Assembly: GCA_007571355.1 (NCBI GenBank)
Contig: RKRO01000514.1
Location: forward strand, 1 to 10,459
Source: Candidatus Poribacteria bacterium
GTDB lineage: Bacteria > Poribacteria > WGA-4E > WGA-3G
Length of the DNA stretch: 10,459 bases
Direction of reading: 5' to 3'
The number at the start of each line of letters is the position of its first letter. Position 1 is the first letter of the stretch. Of this stretch, positions 6,170 to 10,459 are shown piece by piece. A model generated the notes under the pieces. It did not search any database. It was not told where the DNA came from and worked only from the letters and a program-made list of their open reading frames with translations. Made by a program: the position numbers and the translations under genes.

Positions 6170-6276
6170 AAACAGATAGATACATCGCTCTACGAAGTAC
6201 ACAGCAGTGAATGAAAATATAAACGATACGTACGAATCACCTTCAAAAAGTTGATAGAAATAAAAAAGGAGACAAA

Positions 6277-7671
6277 ATGCCAGTTGTCGTTCCGCGCCTC
6301 ATTGTTGAACTCTTTCAACATACAAATTTCCGAGGTAGAATGGGATATGTCGTAGAACCGGTTCCTTTTACAGGACACATCGGATTTCAAGACAACATTT
6401 CCTCACTACGAGTCTATAAGGGACCCAATTTCTCGTCGAATCCGAATTATAAGGTCATCCTTCACCAACACCGTGACTATCGCGGTAAAAGATTGGCACT
6501 CGGTCCCGGATTTTACCCGAACCTCCACGATACCGCTTACAACTTCGCGGACAGAATCTCGTCAATCAACTTCGGGTCATCGTTAGAAGTGCCTGGACCC
6601 GAGTGGGGAACGATCCCCTTGATTGTTGACTGCTACGAACACGTCGAATTCCGTGGTAGAAAAATCACTGTCCTACGTGACATCATCAACCTGCGCGATC
6701 CACAAGGCGGGTCTTGGTTTGAAGACAGGATTTCATCGATCCGTATCTTTAAAGGCCCGGATTTCCCATCAGACGGTGCAGAGGTCGTCTTTTACGAGCA
6801 CCCCGAATTTGAAGGGATCGGCATCCCGATTCGCATGGAACCGAGCGAATATAAAAAAGAATTGCCAAACCTCCATCTGCTTCCCGTAAACTTTGGAGAC
6901 ACTATTTCCGCTATCAAGATCGAGGGATGGGCATCTTCTGGCGAATTCACTGAACTCGTGTTTGAAGACGAATTTATTGGAAACCGAATGCGGCCAGAAT
7001 GGCGATGGGAAGACCCTCAAGGCGGCGGCGCATGGGCAGAACGCCAAGGCTACTTGGAAATGCGAACAGAGCCGGGGCAAGACCTCTGGCACGGTCCCAA
7101 CGGTAGGGATGGCGATATGAGCGCACCGCGACTCCTCATGAGAGTACCCGGCGACTTCGCAATTGAGACGCGTATCCGCGTGACACGACAACTCAGAGAA
7201 CATGGCGGTTTGTTGGTCTGGAAAAACGCCAATCGCTTCCTCAGACTTGAGAAAACATCAGGGCCACACGCCTTCAGAGGCGATGTTCGATTTGAACGTC
7301 ATGTTGGACGAATTTTTAACCTGCGCGGACGCGCCGCAGGACTCAGGAACGCCAGAGAACTTTTCCTACGGTTAGAACGCCGAGGCAACCAATTCTCCTC
7401 TTTCGCCAGTGAGGACGGCATCCGGTGGCGGAGCTGCGGACTGACAAACGTCGGGATGGGAGAAGCCGTCGATGTCGGTTTACACGCACTCTGCCCAGGG
7501 AATATACCCCCAACCCTAACCCGATTCGACTATTTCCGAGTGTTTAAGCGGAAAAGCGAAGTCGCTGAATACCGTCCCTTCATTGCTGAACAAATCGATC
7601 AGGTTTCTGATGAAGAACGTGAACGTCAAGTCGCAGACAGACGTGAACGCGCCATGCGAGACCTGTTTTAA
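6277..7671 (+). CDS. Four-motif beta/gamma-crystallin protein fused to a DUF1349-like concanavalin A-type domain
   Basis: This 464-residue protein is built of two parts. Residues 8-215 contain four Greek-key motifs, each with an aromatic-glycine corner (F18-R-G, Y68-R-G, F125-R-G, F178-E-G, preceded by QH or EH) and a closing motif (QDNISS 38-43, ADRISS 91-96, EDRISS 149-154, GDTISA 207-212). This is the beta/gamma-crystallin pattern, equal to two domains that commonly bind Ca2+. Residues 226-423 match a DUF1349/beta-xylosidase C-terminal-like jelly roll: EDEFIGNRMRPEWRW, APRLLMRVPGDFAIET, GGLLVWKN, SEDGIRW and TRFDYFRVF. The last 40 residues are highly charged and probably helical. No signal peptide is visible. 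AAGGAG lies 5 nt before the ATG. A role in glycan binding or structure is plausible; no enzymatic residues are recognised. Confidence 0.85.
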   Translation: MPVVVPRLIVELFQHTNFRGRMGYVVEPVPFTGHIGFQDNISSLRVYKGPNFSSNPNYKVILHQHRDYRGKRLALGPGFYPNLHDTAYNFADRISSINFGSSLEVPGPEWGTIPLIVDCYEHVEFRGRKITVLRDIINLRDPQGGSWFEDRISSIRIFKGPDFPSDGAEVVFYEHPEFEGIGIPIRMEPSEYKKELPNLHLLPVNFGDTISAIKIEGWASSGEFTELVFEDEFIGNRMRPEWRWEDPQGGGAWAERQGYLEMRTEPGQDLWHGPNGRDGDMSAPRLLMRVPGDFAIETRIRVTRQLREHGGLLVWKNANRFLRLEKTSGPHAFRGDVRFERHVGRIFNLRGRAAGLRNARELFLRLERRGNQFSSFASEDGIRWRSCGLTNVGMGEAVDVGLHALCPGNIPPTLTRFDYFRVFKRKSEVAEYRPFIAEQIDQVSDEERERQVADRRERAMRDLF

Positions 7672-7745
7672 CACTTGACTGCCTCCTTTCGCTGTAGTGT
7701 CGTATCTGTGTCCGTATTTCAGAACCGTGTGAATAGAAAATAAAA

Positions 7746-7779
7746 TAGGGAAACACGATTCTTAACTTCGGTTTCCCTA
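7746..7779. other. Stem-loop in the leader of the LamG gene
   Basis: TAGGGAAAC (7746-7754) and GTTTCCCTA (7771-7779) are perfect 9-bp inverted repeats. CGA (7756-7758) can pair with TCG (7768-7770) past one bulged base. The loop ends 31 nt before the LamG start, so it would sit in the 5' leader of that message or at the end of the preceding one. On the minus strand the stem is followed by a T-rich run, but no convergent minus-strand gene needs a terminator there. Confidence 0.45.
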
Positions 7780-7810
7780 CACTGTTCCATCAGATACTAA
7801 GGAGAATATT

Positions 7811-8686
7811 ATGCGCGCGAACAACAGCACCTATCACCAGCACACATGTTCTGTGAACAATTTTTTCCTCGGCACAATCATTCTTTCCTTACTTGTGTTT
7901 CACGCGTGGAATGCACAACCTGTTAATGCAATCGCAGGTGCCGTTGAAGACGGTTTAATCGCTTACTGGTCCTTCAATAAAGACACGGTAAAAATTAAAA
8001 CAGAGGCAGCCGATGTCTTGACAGGACTTGTTGCTGCTGTTCACGGAGACCCGGAACTTGCACCCGCTGCCGACTGTAAAGTCGGAGAGTGCATTCTTTT
8101 TGATGGTGACGTTGACTACTTCCTCGTTGAAGATTCAGACCCGCCGAAAATTGATCGAGACTGGGACGAAATTACGCTGGAGTGCTGGGTCTATATCAAT
8201 GCATTGGATGACAGCTGGAATCGGATTATCTCGCTTGACGATATGCCAGCAAACACCGCAGTCGCAAGCCTCTATTACGACGATGATGACAACCAACACG
8301 GCTTTTTCATACAAGCAGGCGGTCAGTCAACGCAGGCAGCAAAAGACAATGTCCTTGAAGACATCCCACTCGAACAGTGGCTCCACCTCGTCGGCACTTA
8401 CGATGGCGCAACGGTTCACTATTACGTCAACGGAAAACAAGAGAAAAAGTACGCCATGAAGGGCGGGAAAATCCCAAAAGGCGGACTCCTCCTCGGTATT
8501 GGCGACCGATCAGATGGTTGTAATTGTGATACAATTCAAGGCTATATTGACGAATTGCGGATTTATGACCGAGTCCTCAGCGCAGCTGAAATTCAGAAGA
8601 ACATGGATGCCACAGGACTTGATGTCAACCCCTCAGCAAACCATTTGAGCACGACATGGGGACACATCAAAGCAAGACGAAGATAA
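7811..8686 (+). CDS. Secreted LamG-domain (concanavalin A-like) protein
   Basis: This 291-residue protein has an N-terminal signal peptide with a hydrophobic core at about 18-33 and a likely cleavage after Ala40 (PVNA). The mature part is one LamG/pentraxin-like jelly-roll domain, usually a glycan- or protein-binding module. Markers are GLIAYWSF (48-55), GECILFDGDVDYF (92-104), ITLECWVYINA (121-131), EQWLHLVGTYDG (188-199), YYVNGK (204-209) and YIDELRIYDRVLSAAEI (245-261). An acidic run YYDDDD (155-160) could bind Ca2+. The end TTWGHIKARRR follows a short linker and resembles tails I recall from poribacterial LamG proteins. No catalytic residues are recognised. AAGGAG lies 6 nt before the ATG. 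It is probably exported and works outside the cell or in the periplasm. Confidence 0.9.
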   Translation: MRANNSTYHQHTCSVNNFFLGTIILSLLVFHAWNAQPVNAIAGAVEDGLIAYWSFNKDTVKIKTEAADVLTGLVAAVHGDPELAPAADCKVGECILFDGDVDYFLVEDSDPPKIDRDWDEITLECWVYINALDDSWNRIISLDDMPANTAVASLYYDDDDNQHGFFIQAGGQSTQAAKDNVLEDIPLEQWLHLVGTYDGATVHYYVNGKQEKKYAMKGGKIPKGGLLLGIGDRSDGCNCDTIQGYIDELRIYDRVLSAAEIQKNMDATGLDVNPSANHLSTTWGHIKARRR

Positions 8687-8746
8687 ATTTTCTAATTTAC
8701 TTTCTTTCCGTGGATGCTTCGAAATCGGAACAATCGAAGAGAGGCA

Positions 8747-8777
8747 GCAGGATTTTTGCGTAAATCCTGCGATTTTA
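8747..8777 (+). terminator. Likely intrinsic terminator after the LamG gene
   Basis: GCAGGATTT (8747-8755) and AAATCCTGC (8762-8770) form a perfect 9-bp stem with a six-base loop, followed by GATTTTAAAA. The stem is stable and the tail is modestly T-rich. It lies 60 nt past the LamG stop and 74 nt before the next gene. It would separate the second oxidoreductase from the upstream run, at least partially. Confidence 0.5.
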
Positions 8778-8850
8778 AAAGTCCGTATGAGACACTCGGA
8801 AACCTGCGCGAAACGAAGTGGCGCACAGACTAGGAGCAAAAATTAAAAAT

Positions 8851-9858
8851 ATGGAAACGATTGGGATTGGGGTTATTGGATGTGGCGGTATGGGCAGGAG
8901 CCTTGCAAACAGTGCCCATGCAGTTGAAGGGATAGAAGTCATCTGCGTCAGCGATTTGCAGGAAGCACTCGCAGAAAAATTGGCGACAGCCCTCAACGCC
9001 TCCTACGTATTGGACTACCATGAACTGCTTGCCGATGATCAGATTCGGGCAGTATTGATCGCGGCACCACCATTTATGCACGCACCGATAGCCATCGATG
9101 CAGCGAAAGCAGGTAAACACGTCTTCTCAGAAAAACCGATGGCACCGACGCTTGAGGCCTGTGACGCAATGATCGCCGCCGCTGAACAGAACGCTGTCAA
9201 ACTCACTATAGGTCTGGTGTGTCGATACCACGCAACACACGCCAAAGTGCATGAAATTGTGCAGAGCGGCGAACTCGGCGCGCCTGCTTGTATGATGGTG
9301 CATCGCATCGGGGGGCCGTGGAAAAGCGGCGGAAGCTATGTCCCCTGGCGACTGGAGCGCGCAAAATCCGGCGGAAGCCTCATGGAAATCAACGCACACG
9401 AAATCGACTTCATGCGTTGGACCTGTGGCGATGTCGTTTCTGTCTATGCTGCTGGCGGGCAATACGTCCAAACAGAAAGCGATTACCCAGATGTCGTTCT
9501 TGCATCATTACAGTTTGCAAATGGCGCAGTCGGTCTACTCCACTCCAGCCACATCTCTGCCGTCGGTGGCTACGGCGGACGCGTCGATTGTGAAGAAGGT
9601 TCCATCTATTTCCCACAGATTTGGGGTGGTAACGCAACAATTCAGATCAAACCGTTTGAGGGTGAAGGACGACACATCCCAATCGCCGATATTAAGGTAC
9701 CACCACCCGTGCAAGAAGAAATTCGCGTCTTTGTAGATGCAATACGAAACGATACAGCACCGCTAATCACAGGCGTAGATGGACGCGCCGCTGTTGAAAT
9801 CGCTCTCGCCGCATATCAATCCGTTGAGAGTAGACAACCTGTGCTACTACCTCTTTAA
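8851..9858 (+). CDS. Gfo/Idh/MocA-family oxidoreductase 2
   Basis: This 335-residue protein is a standard Gfo/Idh/MocA oxidoreductase, acting on a sugar, sugar acid or inositol with NAD(P)H in the cytosol. Features are the dinucleotide loop GVIGCGGMG (7-15), a strand-loop IAAPPFMHAPIA (70-81), the canonical SEKPM with Glu94-Lys95-Pro96, and GGSLMEINAHEIDFMRW (174-190) with His183 and Asp186 in the usual catalytic places. The family C-terminal sheet follows. I prefer the ATG at 8851, which starts METIGIGVIGCGG, although its TAGGAG lies 14 nt upstream. An in-frame GTG at 8818 adds 11 unconserved residues and has no ribosome binding site. It is only distantly related to oxidoreductase 1 and probably has a different substrate. 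Confidence 0.92.
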   Translation: METIGIGVIGCGGMGRSLANSAHAVEGIEVICVSDLQEALAEKLATALNASYVLDYHELLADDQIRAVLIAAPPFMHAPIAIDAAKAGKHVFSEKPMAPTLEACDAMIAAAEQNAVKLTIGLVCRYHATHAKVHEIVQSGELGAPACMMVHRIGGPWKSGGSYVPWRLERAKSGGSLMEINAHEIDFMRWTCGDVVSVYAAGGQYVQTESDYPDVVLASLQFANGAVGLLHSSHISAVGGYGGRVDCEEGSIYFPQIWGGNATIQIKPFEGEGRHIPIADIKVPPPVQEEIRVFVDAIRNDTAPLITGVDGRAAVEIALAAYQSVESRQPVLLPL

Positions 9859-10109
9859 TCACAAACTGAAAAATGTTGATTACCCACGCGCTTTGTAGCG
9901 CATACTTTAAGTTTCTAGGGAACCCTCACATGCAAAGGAGACCAACGGTTTCCTATACTACATAACAGGTAATGGGTGTTATATGCTATAAGAATAGAGA
10001 GCAGCACCCTCTTGGGACAGATTGCCTGACCTTCTTTTTCTTTGTTGCTTTCGTCGGCATCCACCCATAAGTTTTTTTTTCAATCAATGAAATAAAAGGA
10101 GAAACACAA
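9859..10109. other. Intergenic region after oxidoreductase 2
   Basis: No supported gene lies here. A small hairpin, GCGCT (9888-9892) pairing with AGCGC (9897-9901), could be a weak transcription end. A run of T residues ends near 10080, but no strong stem precedes it. An open frame on the minus strand (10246-9986) reads through the repeat element and lacks any family signature. A GGAG ribosome binding site at the right end belongs to the stub gene that follows. Confidence 0.4.
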
Positions 10110-10187
10110 ATGAGATTTAAATCAATCGGTATCGCAGTAGCGATAATATGTAACGTGAGTTTGATAAAAGCGACGGAATTCTTGTAG
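10110..10187 (+). pseudogene. Signal-peptide stub of a truncated secreted-protein gene
   Basis: An ATG at 10110 has AAGGAG 8 nt upstream and encodes 25 residues beginning MRFKSIGIAVAIICNVSL, a textbook signal peptide start: basic residues, then a hydrophobic core. The frame ends at a TAG (10185-10187) inside the arm GTAGGTTGGGTTGAGCG of an inverted-repeat element. A well-formed start and ribosome binding site with only an export signal left suggests that the element's arrival or a related rearrangement destroyed the gene. A genuine tiny secreted peptide is possible but less likely. Confidence 0.5.
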
Positions 10188-10446
10188 GTTGGGTTGAGCG
10201 GTAAACCACAAGGCATTTTCACTATATACAACCTTCCGTTCTTCAATTAACCGTTGCGGTAGATACGTTTCGCGAAACCCAACAGCCCAAACTGTCTGGG
10301 TCTCAGAATCCGTTGGGTTTCACTCGGTTTTAGGGATTTCAGGTGTCTCTGTTCCGTTGAAATCGCTCTGCTGTGTGCACTTTTTAGGAGGTTTCCGTTC
10401 AACCCAACCTACGGGACGCTTTAGCTTTATTTTTAAACTCACGTTA
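10151..10446. repeat. Nested inverted-repeat (MITE-like or REP-composite) element
   Basis: Three nested inverted repeats share roughly one centre. The outer pair TAACGTGAGTTT (10151-10162) and its exact complement (10435-10446) are perfect over 12 bp. The middle pair GTAGGTTGGGTTGAGCG (10184-10200) and its complement (10396-10412) match at 16 of 17 bases. The inner pair GAAACCCAAC (10274-10283) and GTTGGGTTTC (10312-10321) are perfect over 10 bp. The outer arms end in TA on both sides, as expected for TA-targeting insertions, though TA is common by chance. No coding capacity for a transposase is seen, so it would be non-autonomous. The middle and inner motifs resemble the repeat at 291-323. 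Confidence 0.55.
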
Positions 10447-10459
10447 TGTACCTTATGTC

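Noticed and set aside
7675..7708. TTGACT after the crystallin gene as a -35 box for the LamG gene
   Set aside because: No acceptable -10 box lies at 16-18 bp; the nearest candidates are at 14 and 22 bp.
9910..9960. Riboswitch-like look (AGGGAACC ... GGTTTCC with a purine-rich centre)
   Set aside because: The arms pair imperfectly, and the conserved core of no riboswitch class I know (including c-di-GMP, cobalamin, fluoride) could be placed.
9873..9965. 30-codon open frame on the plus strand after oxidoreductase 2
   Set aside because: No ribosome binding site precedes it and it contains the weak hairpin; likely chance.
9986..10246. 86-codon open frame on the minus strand
   Set aside because: It is largely made of the inverted-repeat element and poly-T complement, with no ribosome binding site or domain signature.
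10151..10446. CRISPR array at the repeat-rich right end
   Set aside because: The repeats are inverted and nested rather than regularly spaced direct repeats, and no cas gene is present.

Overview
The window looks like a fragment of an uncultured bacterial genome, most likely a member of Candidatus Poribacteria (sponge- or seawater-associated). This is an inference from style, not from a marker gene. The clues are the crowd of Gfo/Idh/MocA oxidoreductases with a sugar-isomerase TIM barrel, a secreted LamG protein, strong GGAG-type ribosome binding sites, and interspersed palindromic repeats of the type GTAGGTYGGGT...GAAACCCRAC. There is no tRNA, rRNA, CRISPR array, transposase or phage gene.

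Layout. At the left edge (1-101, minus) there may be the start of a membrane-anchored protein cut by the window. A short palindromic repeat (291-323) separates it from a two-gene minus-strand operon: folD (1956-1123) followed after 3 nt by a short-chain dehydrogenase (1119-355). A 661-bp divergent intergenic region (1957-2617) holds operator-like palindromes, candidate promoters on both strands and a possible fragment of a ribbon-helix-helix gene. From 2618 every gene is on the plus strand: Gfo/Idh/MocA oxidoreductase 1, a possible 25-codon leader ORF, a xylose-isomerase-like TIM-barrel protein, an oligogalacturonate-lyase-like (PL22) beta-propeller, a four-motif beta/gamma-crystallin protein fused to a DUF1349-like jelly-roll domain, a secreted LamG protein, and Gfo/Idh/MocA oxidoreductase 2. 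The right end (9859-10459) carries only a signal-peptide stub that stops inside a roughly 300-bp nested inverted-repeat element.

How the genes may work together (inference). The plus-strand run has the look of a carbohydrate or uronate-use island: a PL22-type lyase or relative to cleave unsaturated or uronic oligosaccharides, an isomerase/epimerase plus an NAD(P)-dependent sugar oxidoreductase to process the products, and LamG and DUF1349/crystallin proteins as glycan-binding partners. The minus-strand short-chain dehydrogenase resembles gluconate 5-dehydrogenase and KduD-type enzymes, which would fit uronate catabolism, but it is co-transcribed with folD, a housekeeping one-carbon gene. The most unusual protein is the crystallin/DUF1349 fusion. 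The most unusual DNA structures are the nested repeat that truncates a secreted-protein gene and the dyad-symmetric motif cluster between folD and the first oxidoreductase.
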